A DNA stretch of 64,000 nucleotides from JACKBJ01 sp964549495 (GTDB lineage Bacteria > Chloroflexota > Anaerolineae > Epilineales > Epilineaceae): NCBI GenBank assembly GCA_964549495.1, contig CAZJWJ010000016.1:3297-67296 (forward strand). The letters run 5' to 3'. Positions 35,474 to 44,269 of this stretch are shown piece after piece. The position numbers and the translations under genes are program-made. Every line of letters begins with the position of its first letter. The first letter of the stretch is position 1. The notes beneath the pieces were generated by a model, which saw only the letters and a program-made list of their open reading frames with translations, was not told where the DNA came from and made no database searches.

Positions 35474-35632
35474 GGGCTCGTCAAGCAATAAGAGACGCAA
35501 TTCGGACGATGCTGCATCCACCGTGTCGGCCCGCTGCTCGGCGGCAATAGCGCTGCTATTGCCTTCTCCCAGCGAACCAACACGGCGGCGCAGCACCGCC
35601 CTCGGTTGCGCCTCTTATTGCTTGACGAGCCC
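35474..35632. mobile_element. 159-bp fold-back MITE-like element
   Basis: 27-bp terminal inverted repeats at 35474-35500 and 35606-35632, differing at one base, begin GGGCTCGTCAAGC. They are flanked by the direct repeat TTA (35471-35473 and 35633-35635); CTTAG is an equally good reading if the repeat starts one base in. The whole element is an imperfect palindrome centred on 35553, with an inner hairpin GGCAATAG/CTATTGCC at 35543-35563. It encodes nothing. TTA-type duplication suggests mobilisation by an IS5-related transposase (inference). It sits between convergent genes and could also act as a terminator. Bases 35464-35470 left of it repeat the terminal CGAGCCC, which may be a scar of an earlier event. 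Confidence 0.8.
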
Positions 35633-35663
35633 TTAGGATTCACGGTGGTGGTGCAGCAGGCGC

Positions 35664-38093
35664 TCAGCCCCGTTCGAGCAGCGGTAGGAAGAGAATGTGC
35701 TCGTCGCCGCTGTCCCGCGTCGGTTCCGGCGAGGCCGAGGGCTGCGGCGTCGGGCTGGGCTCCGGCTCGCCCGGCGTCGGGCTCGGCACCGGTAGGCCGG
35801 CGCCGTCGAAGACCCAGGGCCGGGCTTGTTTGATCTCCAACTGGCCCTGCTCGGTGATCTTGTACTCGATCTCCATGGCGAAGTCCTGGCCGGGCTGGAC
35901 GTCGTAGTGGCCGGCGAAGGCTTCGTGGATCGTGCCCAATAGGCCGCGCATCTGCGACAGGTAGTCGTCGGTCATGATACGCTGGCCGGCCGGCACTTGG
36001 TTGGAGGGGCGTACCAGCGTAAAGCCGCTGCCCGGCGCCTTGCCCAGCAGGATCTCCTCCGGAATGGACAAGGCCTCCGGGTTGGTCACCAAGTTCTCGC
36101 CGACCTGGGTGTTCAGGTAGTAATTCTCGTCGGTCTGGTAGATCGGATCGCCGCTGACGCCGACGCCGTTGGCCTGCTCGTCCTCGTAGTTTGGGTGGAC
36201 CAGGACGCCCATCGCGGTCTGCAGCTGGTCGATGCGGTAGAAATGCCGCTCGTCGAAGGCGCGGAAGTTCCACAGGCTGGCGTAGACCTGCTTGATCGAC
36301 TTGGACAGGTGGCCCTCGTCCTCGTGATGGGTGTAGGAGTCGTAGAGGCCGGCTCCGCTGAAGCCGGGCAAATCCTCGTTGTTGGTGCTCGATCGGCAGC
36401 GGATGGAGGTGCCGGGCGGGAAGGCCTCCTGCAGCTCGGCCAGATCCTCCATCATCCACTCGGGCATCTGGCCGTCCTCGATGTCATCCCGCAGATCCTC
36501 CAGCGCCTCCTCCTGAATCTCGAAGTCCGCCAGGAAGTCCGGGTCGGCCAGGAGCGCCTCGACATCCTCGTAGAAGCCGTTGTGCTGCATGAAGGCGTCG
36601 TAGTAGTGGAAGGGGATGGCGAAGCCGTCGGGCACGGTGCCCTCGGGAAAGTCCAGCTCGAGCAAGGCGGCCAGGTTGGCGGCCTTGACGCCGAAGCGCT
36701 CCCAGTCGGCAAAGCCGATCTCGTCCAGGTCGCGAATCTCCGTCTCGCTCAGGTCGCGCGCGGGCAGCTGCGGCTGGCTTGGCCGGCGGGCCGCGTGGTG
36801 CGCGTCGACCTCGGCCAGCGTGGCCTCGCGGATCTGGAAGTCGCGCGCCGCCACCCGGTAGTAGACCGGCTTGCCGATCAGGTCGGTGATGCGCGCGTCC
36901 TCCAGGGCGTCGGCGATGTAGGCGTTCGGCACCCCGTCCTGGATGGCGCGCAGGTTGACGTGCGAGAGCGGGGTCTGGGGCACGGTGGTGATGATGCCGG
37001 CCACCCGCGACAGCTCGTTGGGTAGGGCTTCGAAGATCACCACCTCGCGCGAGCCGGGTCGCTCGCCCGGTTCGCGCCGGACCAACATCCCGTAGCCCTC
37101 GGCCAGGTTCAGCGGCAGGTAGTCGACCTCGGCGTAGATGTCCTCTTCGAGCAGCACGAAGACCCGCGAGTCGTCGTAGAGATCTTTCTCGCGCTCGTAG
37201 CGCGGCAGGGCCGCGTTGGGCATCGGGTAGTAGGCGAAGTTGTTGCGCAGGAAGGGCATGCTTCGCGCGATGATCTCGTAGGCCCGCTGCACCTCGGCAA
37301 AGGGGTAGTCGTCGTTGGGCTCGAACTCGAAGCGGTAGATGCCCGGCAAGCCATTGGGCGCCACCACCGAGGGGTGGAAGACGATCTCGCCGCGCATCGT
37401 GCCCGGCCCGTCGCCACGCCCGCGACCGCCGCCGCCTTGCTCGATCCCGATGGCACGGGCGAAGGAGCGGTGCGAGCGATGGGTCTCGGTGTTCATGTAG
37501 TAGACCCGCGGCTGGTCGGTGTCCATGTCCAGCAGGTAGAACTTGACGAACTCCAGGTCCTCCAGGTGGGTGTCGATGAGCACCTCGCGGCCCTGATAGG
37601 ACAGGGCCTGGAAGGCCTCGTGGTCCGCGATGCCCACCGCGCCGTCGCGATGCTGGATCTCCTCGGCCGGGTTGAAGGGTGCCAGGCGACCCAGCGCTTC
37701 GAACTCCTCCAGGTCGTCGATGCCGTCGGCGTCGATGTCGCCCGGATCGCTCAGCGGATGCTGGCTGACCCGATAATGCGCCAGCGGGTAGGCCGCCAGG
37801 GGCTCGCCGAGCGTCATCGAGCCCGCCTGCCCCAAGGCCATCGACACCGGCCAGTCACCGCCCGCATCCAACTCCTCGCGGAAGTGCAGGATGTAGTAAT
37901 GCTCGGCCGAGGCCTCGATGCGCAGCCGCGCGCGACCGGAGGCATCGACCGTGTAATCGAGGATCGGGACGTCTTGGTCCGGGGCGGCCACGGCGGTCGG
38001 TGCCGGGGCCAGGATCAGGATCAGGCTCAGGCTCAGGATCGAGATGTAGAGGAATGCGGCCAGCCGGCCGCGCGGTCCTTGGATCGCGGACAT
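35664..38093 (-). CDS. Secreted PEP-synthase/glucan-dikinase-like protein
   Basis: 809 residues with a signal peptide (AAFLYISILSLSLILILAPAP). An EF-hand-like DIDADGIDDLEE lies near residue 120. The next 230 residues hold a CotH-like part (VYYMNTETHRSHRSFARAIG and MRGEIVFHP). The swivelling PEP-utiliser domain follows, with TTVPQTPLSHVNLRAI; H378 is the expected phospho-carrier. Then a PPDK_N-type ATP-grasp domain has GVKAANLAALLEL and SIRCRSSTNNEDLPGFSGAGL. This mobile-His-before-ATP-grasp order is that of glucan water dikinases and the reverse of PEP synthase. A PT-rich tail ends in HILFLPLLERG. Such enzymes use cytoplasmic ATP, so an exported copy is odd; activity is unproven. Confidence 0.82.
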   Translation of the reverse strand: MSAIQGPRGRLAAFLYISILSLSLILILAPAPTAVAAPDQDVPILDYTVDASGRARLRIEASAEHYYILHFREELDAGGDWPVSMALGQAGSMTLGEPLAAYPLAHYRVSQHPLSDPGDIDADGIDDLEEFEALGRLAPFNPAEEIQHRDGAVGIADHEAFQALSYQGREVLIDTHLEDLEFVKFYLLDMDTDQPRVYYMNTETHRSHRSFARAIGIEQGGGGRGRGDGPGTMRGEIVFHPSVVAPNGLPGIYRFEFEPNDDYPFAEVQRAYEIIARSMPFLRNNFAYYPMPNAALPRYEREKDLYDDSRVFVLLEEDIYAEVDYLPLNLAEGYGMLVRREPGERPGSREVVIFEALPNELSRVAGIITTVPQTPLSHVNLRAIQDGVPNAYIADALEDARITDLIGKPVYYRVAARDFQIREATLAEVDAHHAARRPSQPQLPARDLSETEIRDLDEIGFADWERFGVKAANLAALLELDFPEGTVPDGFAIPFHYYDAFMQHNGFYEDVEALLADPDFLADFEIQEEALEDLRDDIEDGQMPEWMMEDLAELQEAFPPGTSIRCRSSTNNEDLPGFSGAGLYDSYTHHEDEGHLSKSIKQVYASLWNFRAFDERHFYRIDQLQTAMGVLVHPNYEDEQANGVGVSGDPIYQTDENYYLNTQVGENLVTNPEALSIPEEILLGKAPGSGFTLVRPSNQVPAGQRIMTDDYLSQMRGLLGTIHEAFAGHYDVQPGQDFAMEIEYKITEQGQLEIKQARPWVFDGAGLPVPSPTPGEPEPSPTPQPSASPEPTRDSGDEHILFLPLLERG

Positions 38094-38163
38094 GTCATCG
38101 CTCCGATGGGTCGGTCGCCCGGGCCGCGCTGCGCGGCCCGGGCATCTCTCGCTTCGACGATGC

Positions 38164-40311
38164 TTAACGCTGCGATCCCTCGATGGGTCCCCTGTTCATC
38201 GCAAAGAGCATGTCGCGGTACTTGGGCAGCGGCCAGAGGGCATCGTCGACCAGGCGCTCGAGCAGGTCGGCGTGCTCGCGGATTCGGTTCATGGCCGGCA
38301 GCACCTCCTGACGATAGCGGGGCGCCTTCTCGTCCGCTTCCGCATCGCTGGCCTCGATGTCCTCCTGGATGCGCAGCAGCGCGTCGATGGCCCGCTTGAT
38401 CTCGCCGATGGCCTGGGTGCACAGCGCTAGGACCTCGCGCTGGGGCGAGAGATCGGCGTCCGGGTCGGCCTGGCTCAGGGCCACGATGGACTCGGCCAGC
38501 CGCTTCTGATGCTCCATGGCCGCCGGCAGGATCATCGTCATGGCGATGTCTCGGGTGGCGATGGCCTCGACGTTGAGCTTGCCGCAGTAGATCTCGTGCA
38601 GCACGTTGGAACGCGAGATGGCCTCGCTCTGCGTGAAGATGCCGTGGCGCTCGTAGAGGGCCAGGTTGTCCTCCGCGCACCAGTCCTGCAGGGCCTCCGG
38701 CGTGCCGGGCCGGTTGAGCAGGCCCCGCGCCGCGGCCTCGTCGCGCCACTCCTGGCTGTAGTTGTCGCCCGAGAAGAGGATGCGGCGATGGTCCTGCAGG
38801 GTCTCGCGCACGACGGCCTGCACGGTCTCGGCATCGGCCTGGCCGCGAGCCTCGATGGCGTCGGCCATGGCGTCCAACGAGTCGGCCACGATCAGGTTCA
38901 GAAAGGTGGTGGGGTAGGCGATGGACTGGTAGCTGCTGACGGCCCGGAACTCGAACTTGTTGCCGGTGAAGGCAAAGGGCGATGTGCGGTTGCGGTCCGA
39001 GATGTCGCGCGGCAGGATGGGCAATGCCGTCACGCCCAGCTGCAGGCGCTCGCCGCCCATGGCCTCCGGCGCGCGGCCCTCGATGATGGCCTCGACCAGC
39101 TCCTCGAGCAGGCTGCCGACGAAGACCGAGATGATGGCCGGCGGCGCCTCGTTGGCGCCCAGCCGGTGGTCGTTGCCGGCCGAGGCGATGGCCGCCCGCA
39201 AGAGGTCTTGGTGCTTGTCGACGCCGCGCAAGATGGCGGTGAGGAAGACCATGAAGACCAGGTTGTCCTGCGGCGTCTTGCCCGGATCGAGCAGGTTGCG
39301 GCCCAAATCGTCGCCCAGCGACCAGTTGACGTGCTTGCCGCTGCCGTTGAGACCGGCGTAGGGCTTGGGGTGAAGCAGGCAGCGGAAGCCGTTACGCTCG
39401 GCCACCTCCTGCATCACCTCCATGGTCAGCATGTTCTGATCGGCGCTGACGGTAACGTTGTCGTGATAGGGCGCCAGCTCGAACTGGCTGGGGGCCACCT
39501 CGTTGTGGCGGGTCTTGACCGGGATGCCGAGCAGCCAGAGCTCGCGCTCGAGCTCGCGCATGAAGCGCAGCACGCGCTGGCTGATGTGGCCGAAGTAGTG
39601 GTCGTCGAACTCCTGGCCCTTGAAGGGCCTCGCGCCGAATAGGGTGCGGCCGGTGGCCATCAGGTCGGGGCGCTCGCGGTAGAGCGCGCGGTCGATGAGG
39701 AAGTACTCTTGCTCGGCCCCGGCGCTGGCCGTCACGCGGCGCACCTCCGACTCGCCCAGGAGCTGGAGCATGCGGACGGCGGACTTGCTGACGGCCTGGC
39801 AGGATCTGAGGAGCGGCGTCTTCTTGTCCAGGGCCTCGCCGGTCCAGGAGATGAAGGCGGTGGGGATGGTCAGCGTGGCGCCCTCGGGGGCCTTGCGGAT
39901 GAAGGCCGGCGAGGTGGGGTCCCAGGCGGTGTAGCCGCGGGCTTCGAAGGTGGCCCGCAAGCCGCCGGAGGGAAAAGAGCTGGCGTCCGGCTCGCCTTGC
40001 GAGAGCGCGCGACCGCTGAACTTCATCAAGACGCCGCCGTCGCCGGTGGGCTCGAGGAAGGAATCGTGCTTCTCGGCCGTGAAGCCGGTCATCGGCTGGA
40101 ACCAATGGCAGTAATGCGTGGCGCCATGCTCCAGGGCCCAGTCCTTCATGGCCGAGGCCACCGCCTCGGCCACGGCCGGTTCCAGCGGCGAGCCGCTGTC
40201 GACGGTGCGGCGCAGCGCGGTGTAGACGCTCTTGGGCAGGCGCTCGCGCTGCACGCGATCGCTGAAGACGTGACGGCCGAAGTAGTCGGGCAGGCGTTCC
40301 GGGCTGGACAT
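38164..40311 (-). CDS. glnN: Glutamine synthetase type III
   Basis: 715 residues, the GSIII length, about 250 more than GSI. SAGAEQEYFLIDRALY carries the glutamate metal ligands, RHNEVAPSQFELAPYH and LHPKPYAGLNGSGKHVNWSL the substrate and metal-binding segments, and LGANEAPPAIISVFVG is the GSIII version of the glutamate/ATP loop. GSIII-specific C-terminal helices follow (MNRIREHADLLERLVDD). Forms glutamine from glutamate and ammonia. It is divergent from gdhA, giving a complete ammonia-assimilation pair. A sigma-A promoter and a structured 5' leader lie upstream. Start ATG at 40311; longer frames to 40455 run into the promoter. Confidence 0.95.
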   Translation of the reverse strand: MSSPERLPDYFGRHVFSDRVQRERLPKSVYTALRRTVDSGSPLEPAVAEAVASAMKDWALEHGATHYCHWFQPMTGFTAEKHDSFLEPTGDGGVLMKFSGRALSQGEPDASSFPSGGLRATFEARGYTAWDPTSPAFIRKAPEGATLTIPTAFISWTGEALDKKTPLLRSCQAVSKSAVRMLQLLGESEVRRVTASAGAEQEYFLIDRALYRERPDLMATGRTLFGARPFKGQEFDDHYFGHISQRVLRFMRELERELWLLGIPVKTRHNEVAPSQFELAPYHDNVTVSADQNMLTMEVMQEVAERNGFRCLLHPKPYAGLNGSGKHVNWSLGDDLGRNLLDPGKTPQDNLVFMVFLTAILRGVDKHQDLLRAAIASAGNDHRLGANEAPPAIISVFVGSLLEELVEAIIEGRAPEAMGGERLQLGVTALPILPRDISDRNRTSPFAFTGNKFEFRAVSSYQSIAYPTTFLNLIVADSLDAMADAIEARGQADAETVQAVVRETLQDHRRILFSGDNYSQEWRDEAAARGLLNRPGTPEALQDWCAEDNLALYERHGIFTQSEAISRSNVLHEIYCGKLNVEAIATRDIAMTMILPAAMEHQKRLAESIVALSQADPDADLSPQREVLALCTQAIGEIKRAIDALLRIQEDIEASDAEADEKAPRYRQEVLPAMNRIREHADLLERLVDDALWPLPKYRDMLFAMNRGPIEGSQR

Positions 40312-40343
40312 GCGCTCTGATCTCCTGGCTCGAAGAGGTCGGG

Positions 40344-40407
40344 CGAAGTGGGTCCGGCGGTCGGTCGGGGAATCGAGCGGACCCAAGTCGGACCGGTCCG
40401 CACTTCG
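40344..40407 (-). promoter_or_regulatory. Structured 5' leader of glnN (attenuator candidate)
   Basis: A closing 7-bp stem (CGAAGTG 40344-40350 with CACTTCG 40401-40407) encloses GGTCCG (40351-40356) pairing with CGGACC (40378-40383), and a 12-base palindrome CGGACCGGTCCG (40389-40400). The repeated GGTCCG/CGGACC pieces allow two mutually exclusive folds. The element lies inside the transcript, starting 33 bases before the glnN ATG. Confidence 0.5.
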
Positions 40408-40426
40408 GGGCCTCGACCAACGTGCG

Positions 40427-40455
40427 AGCATAGGTGGAGCGAGGGCTCCGGTCAA
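40427..40455 (-). promoter_or_regulatory. glnN promoter
   Basis: Minus strand: TTGACC at 40450-40455, 17-base spacer, TATGCT at 40427-40432. It predicts a 5' untranslated region of about 110 bases containing the structured leader. Confidence 0.65.
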
Positions 40456-40526
40456 GCGATTCGCGCGTCCCGAGCAGCCGCCGAAGGAGGCCCGCGGCAG
40501 GCGGCCGGGCGGGCTCGCTTCGAAGC

Positions 40527-40555
40527 TTGACCCCGCGCGGTCGCTGGCCTATCGT
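40527..40555 (+). promoter_or_regulatory. gdhA promoter
   Basis: TTGACC at 40527-40532, 17-base spacer, TATCGT at 40550-40555. It predicts a leader of about 50 bases with GAGAGG at 40596-40601 before the ATG at 40614. Confidence 0.65.
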
Positions 40556-40613
40556 CGCGACCGACTCCCATCCGCAATGCAAGCCGCAGGCAAACGAGAG
40601 GTCGCCGACTGCC

Positions 40614-42029
40614 ATGAAGCCCGAATACAGCTTCATCGATCAGGTCTATCGCAGCTTCGAGAAGGCGGCGGCGCTGACCGCCCACGATCGCGGCGTGCTG
40701 TCCCAGATCCGTCAGTGTAACGCGATCTACCGGATGAGCTTCCCCATCCGCCGCGACGACGGCAGCGTCGAGGTCATCGAGGCCTGGCGCGCCGAGCACA
40801 GCCAGCACAAGCTGCCGACCAAGGGCGGCATCCGTTTCGATCTGCGCGTGGACGAGGACGAGGTGACGGCGCTGGCGGCCCTGATGTCCTTCAAGTGCGC
40901 GGTGGTCGACGTGCCCTTCGGCGGTGCCAAGGGCGGCATCCGCATCGACCCGCGCCGGTACTCGGTGAACGAGCTAGAGGCCATCACGCGGCGCTACACC
41001 TTCGAGCTGATGCGCAAGAACTTCATCGGCCCGGGCGTGGACGTGCCGGCGCCGGACTTGGGCACCGGCTCGCGTGAGATGGCCTGGATCGCCGACACCT
41101 ACCAGGCCATCACGGCCGGCGATCTGAACGCCCTGGCCTGCGTCACCGGCAAGCCGGTGGGACAGGGCGGCATCCGCGGCCGCGACGGGGCGACGGGGCG
41201 CGGGGTCTACTTCGGGGTGCGCGAGGCCTGCAGCAGTGCCGAGGACATGCGGGCCTTGGGACTCTCGACGGGTGTCGAGGGCAAACGCTTCGTGGTCCAG
41301 GGCCTGGGCAACGTGGGCTATCACGCGGCCGACAACCTCTGCCGGCACGGCGCCATCCTGGTCGGCGTGGCCGAGATCGATGGCGGTTTGCACAACCCGG
41401 ACGGCATCGACTTCCAGGACCTGATCGCCTACCGACAGGAGACGGGCGGCGTGGCGGGCTTCCCGGATGCGACTGCGATGCCGCGCTCGACCGATGCGCT
41501 GGAGCTGGAATGCGAGATCCTGGTGCCGGCGGCCATCGAGCGCCAGATTACGACCGACAACGCGCCCCGGATCCAGGCCAAGATCGTGGCCGAGGCGGCC
41601 AACGGTCCGGTGACGGCCAGCGCCGACGAGGTGCTGCGCGATCGGGGCTTGTTGGTCATTCCGGACACCTTCTTGAATGCTGGTGGCGTAACGGTTTCGT
41701 ATTTCGAGTGGCTCAAGAACTTGAACCACGTGCGCTACGGACGGCTCGAGCGCCGATTCGAAGGGGCCGCTTTCCGACGGCTGCTCGGGGCGGTGGAGCA
41801 GGCGACGGGCACGGAGTTCGGGCCGGACGAGGCGACGCAGCTGACCAGCGGGGCTGCGGAGGCGGATCTGGTGGACTCGGGGCTCGAGGACACGATGTGT
41901 CAGGCCTACCAGGAGATCCGCGACATCTGCGCGGAGCATGGCGACGAGATCGACTTGCGGACGGGGGCCTACATCTGCGCGATCGACAAGATCGTGGCGG
42001 CCTATTCGAACTTGGGCATCTTCCCGTAG
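40614..42029 (+). CDS. gdhA: Glutamate dehydrogenase (Glu/Leu/Phe/Val family)
   Basis: 471 residues. Catalyses reversible reductive amination of 2-oxoglutarate. LPTKGGIRFDLRVDEDEV and VPFGGAKGGIRIDP carry the substrate-binding lysines, with the catalytic lysine in GGAKGG. PAPDLGTGSREMAW supplies the conserved aspartate. The NAD(P) fold is FVVQGLGNVGYHAADNL near residue 230. The protein is longer than typical 415-430-residue enzymes because of a C-terminal extension and an insertion near residue 400. The long open frame upstream from 40434 lies over the promoter and is not coding. It pairs divergently with glnN. Confidence 0.94.
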   Translation: MKPEYSFIDQVYRSFEKAAALTAHDRGVLSQIRQCNAIYRMSFPIRRDDGSVEVIEAWRAEHSQHKLPTKGGIRFDLRVDEDEVTALAALMSFKCAVVDVPFGGAKGGIRIDPRRYSVNELEAITRRYTFELMRKNFIGPGVDVPAPDLGTGSREMAWIADTYQAITAGDLNALACVTGKPVGQGGIRGRDGATGRGVYFGVREACSSAEDMRALGLSTGVEGKRFVVQGLGNVGYHAADNLCRHGAILVGVAEIDGGLHNPDGIDFQDLIAYRQETGGVAGFPDATAMPRSTDALELECEILVPAAIERQITTDNAPRIQAKIVAEAANGPVTASADEVLRDRGLLVIPDTFLNAGGVTVSYFEWLKNLNHVRYGRLERRFEGAAFRRLLGAVEQATGTEFGPDEATQLTSGAAEADLVDSGLEDTMCQAYQEIRDICAEHGDEIDLRTGAYICAIDKIVAAYSNLGIFP

Positions 42030-42043
42030 GGGCTGTTGGAGAG

Positions 42044-42355
42044 ATGCGGCGACTTCCCGAACTTCGTCCGCCAACGCATCCTGGGGAGATGCTGCTGAAG
42101 GGGTTTCTCGAGCCCTTGGGTTTGACCCAGACGGCCTTTGCGCTGCGCTTGGGGATTTCCTACCCCCGTATGAACGAGTTGATTCGCGGCAAGCGCTCGA
42201 TGACGCCCGACACGGCCCTGCGCTTGGAGCGGGTCTTGGGCATGTCCGCAGATTTCTGGTTGGGCTTGCAGCAGGACTGGGATCTTTGGCACGCACGCCG
42301 CGGTGAGCAGGCGCGCGAGATCGAATCCCTGGAGCCTCTGTCCATGACCGCCTAG
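42044..42355 (+). CDS. HigA-type antitoxin-like HTH protein, no HigB partner
   Basis: 103 residues. RPPTHPGEMLLKGFLEPLGLTQTAFALRLGISYPRMNELIRGKRS is the XRE/HigA helix-turn-helix, followed by TALRLERVLGMSADFWLGLQ, the family's typical second half. HigA represses its operon and neutralises the RelE-fold nuclease HigB, whose gene normally lies directly upstream. Here the upstream gene is gdhA, 14 bases away, and the downstream gene is on the other strand, so no toxin is present. GGAG sits close to the ATG. It may be a chromosomal orphan, possibly regulating gdhA (inference). Confidence 0.85.
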   Translation: MRRLPELRPPTHPGEMLLKGFLEPLGLTQTAFALRLGISYPRMNELIRGKRSMTPDTALRLERVLGMSADFWLGLQQDWDLWHARRGEQAREIESLEPLSMTA

Positions 42356-42362
42356 ATTGGGC

Positions 42363-43118
42363 TCAGGCGTCGGCGGCACGCCGGCGCCAGGCCTCGTCGT
42401 CGACGCCCTTGACGAGCAGCCAGAGGGTGAGGGCCATCTCGCTGGGGATGGCCAGGATGAGGACCAGGGTGGCCAGGGGGTCGGCGGCGGCGGGGGCCAA
42501 GAGGGCGCCGAAGCCTTCGAGAAGGTAGCCCAGGGCGCCGAGGGCCAGGAGCCAGCCCAGCCAGCGGGGCAAGAAGCCCGAGCGGTGGACAAGCCAGGCC
42601 AGGATGGCCAGGTGCAGGCCGAAGAAGAGGCCCCAGACGTGGATCATGAAGCCGTTGGCCTCCATGAACAGGAGGGTGAGGGCTTCGCGCTGGGCCGGCT
42701 CGATGGCCGCCAGGTAGCCCGCGCCGCCGACCAGGCTCAGCGCCAGGGCGCTCCAGAGCAGGTTGACGCTCTGGACGACGGCCTGTCCGAAGCGGGCCAG
42801 CATGGCCGCCATCGACCAATGAGGGCTGACGGGGCGGAAGAGGACGTAGAGCATGGCCGAGGCGACGACCTCGATGAGGAAGACGGCCACCTCGGCGCTC
42901 ATGCTGATGCGGAAGAGAGATTCCGAGGCCTGGATGTTGGCGGCCGTGGCCGCCGCGTCGCCGGCCACGATCAGCTCGGTCTTGCCGATCAGGAATGCCA
43001 CCGGGCCGATGAAGAAGAGGGTGAAGTAGAGCACGCCGACGGTGCGGGCCAGGCGGGAGGGCTGGACCCCGAGGATGGGAGGGGGCGAGGCTTGCTGAGC
43101 GGCGGTCGCGGCGGACAT
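42363..43118 (-). CDS. DUF4386 family membrane protein
   Basis: 251 residues with six or seven hydrophobic helices (TVGVLYFTLFFIGPVAFLIG, VAVFLIEVVASAMLYVLF, LLWSALALSLVGGAGYLAAI, FLPRWLGWLLALGALGYLL). The family-typical features are an N-terminal RLARTVGVLY and a central FMIHVWGLFFGLHLAILAWLV. Function is unknown. Start ATG at 43118. It is next to the MDR oxidoreductase gene in the same direction with a 160-base gap, so it could share the TetR-controlled transcript. Confidence 0.85.
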   Translation of the reverse strand: MSAATAAQQASPPPILGVQPSRLARTVGVLYFTLFFIGPVAFLIGKTELIVAGDAAATAANIQASESLFRISMSAEVAVFLIEVVASAMLYVLFRPVSPHWSMAAMLARFGQAVVQSVNLLWSALALSLVGGAGYLAAIEPAQREALTLLFMEANGFMIHVWGLFFGLHLAILAWLVHRSGFLPRWLGWLLALGALGYLLEGFGALLAPAAADPLATLVLILAIPSEMALTLWLLVKGVDDEAWRRRAADA

Positions 43119-43278
43119 CGGTGGCTCCTGGCAGGTTGGGCGAGTGCGGGTTCGCTGCGATGGGACTGTTGGTGGCTGGGTTGGCGCCTCGACTCGGGTC
43201 GAGGCGCCCATCGAATTCGCCCGCGCCACGGACCGGTTTCGATCCGTGGGGCTGCGCCGAGTCCGGCGCATGGCGAAC

Positions 43279-44247
43279 TCAGACGGTGACGACGGTCTTG
43301 CCGTGGCTGCGGCCGGCTCCCACGTGCTCGATGGCCTCGGCGGCTCGAGCCAATGGGAAGGTGGTGCCGACTCGGGGGGTCAGCTGGCCGGCCTCGATGA
43401 GCTCTGCCAAGGCAGCCAGATCGTCGCGGTTGGGGCTGGAGATCAGCGGGCGCAGGGTCTGGCCGACGAAGGGCGAGAGCAGGGCGGCGCGGATGGTGCG
43501 GCCGAAGCCCATCGTGGCGTTGCCACCCGATCCGCCGACGATGACCAAGGTGCCCTTGGGCGTGAGTGCCCGGCGCAGCTCGGGCAGCGGGCGATTGCCG
43601 GCGATGTCGATGATCACATCGTAAGGCCGGCCCGAGTCGGTGATGCCCTCCCGGGTGTAGTCGATGACCGCGTCGGCGCCCAGCTCGCGCAAGAGATCCA
43701 GGTTGCGGGTGCTGGCCACGCCGGTCACCTCGGCGCCGAGGGCCTTGGCGATCTGGACGGCGAAGGAGCCGACGCCGCCGGAGGCGCCGATGACGAGGAC
43801 GCGCTGGCCCGGGCCGGCCCCGCCGGCGTCGCGGACGGCCTGCAAGGCGGTGAAGCCGGAGATGGGCACGGCGGCGGCCTGCTCGAAGGTGATGGCGGCG
43901 GGTTTGTGGACCAGCTGGCTGGCGGGGACGGCCATCAGCTCGGCCAGGGCCCCCTTGCCCCAGCCGAAAACCTCGTCGCCCGGCGCGAATCCGGTGACCT
44001 CGGTGCCAACGGCCTCGACGATGCCGGCCATCTCCAGGCCGGCCACCGCCTGCTTGGGCTCGAAGAAGCCGTAGGAGGGGCGGGCGATGTAGGGCAGACC
44101 CTTGGCGATCAGCCAGTCGCCCTTGGCGACGGCGGTGGCCTTGATGCGGATCAGGACCTGGTCGGCGGCGATCTCGGGGGCCGGGACCTCGCGCGCCTCG
44201 AGGACCTGGCTGGGCGCGCCGAAGGCGTGGTGGACGATGGCTTGCAT
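43279..44247 (-). CDS. MDR-superfamily NADPH:quinone-reductase-like oxidoreductase
   Basis: 322 residues. GroES-like N-terminal half, then VLVIGASGGVGSFAVQIAKALGAEV, the GxGxxG/AxxGxxG coenzyme fold for NADPH. No zinc-ligand cysteines are in the expected places, so it is a zinc-independent quinone/enone reductase type. ATG at 44247 with CAGGAG upstream. It is divergent from the TetR regulator, and its promoter is covered by the palindromic operators, so it is very probably the regulated target. It likely reduces small electrophiles or quinones; the substrate is unknown. Confidence 0.92.
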   Translation of the reverse strand: MQAIVHHAFGAPSQVLEAREVPAPEIAADQVLIRIKATAVAKGDWLIAKGLPYIARPSYGFFEPKQAVAGLEMAGIVEAVGTEVTGFAPGDEVFGWGKGALAELMAVPASQLVHKPAAITFEQAAAVPISGFTALQAVRDAGGAGPGQRVLVIGASGGVGSFAVQIAKALGAEVTGVASTRNLDLLRELGADAVIDYTREGITDSGRPYDVIIDIAGNRPLPELRRALTPKGTLVIVGGSGGNATMGFGRTIRAALLSPFVGQTLRPLISSPNRDDLAALAELIEAGQLTPRVGTTFPLARAAEAIEHVGAGRSHGKTVVTV

Positions 44248-44269
44248 GCGCTTGTCTCCTGGACTGGCA

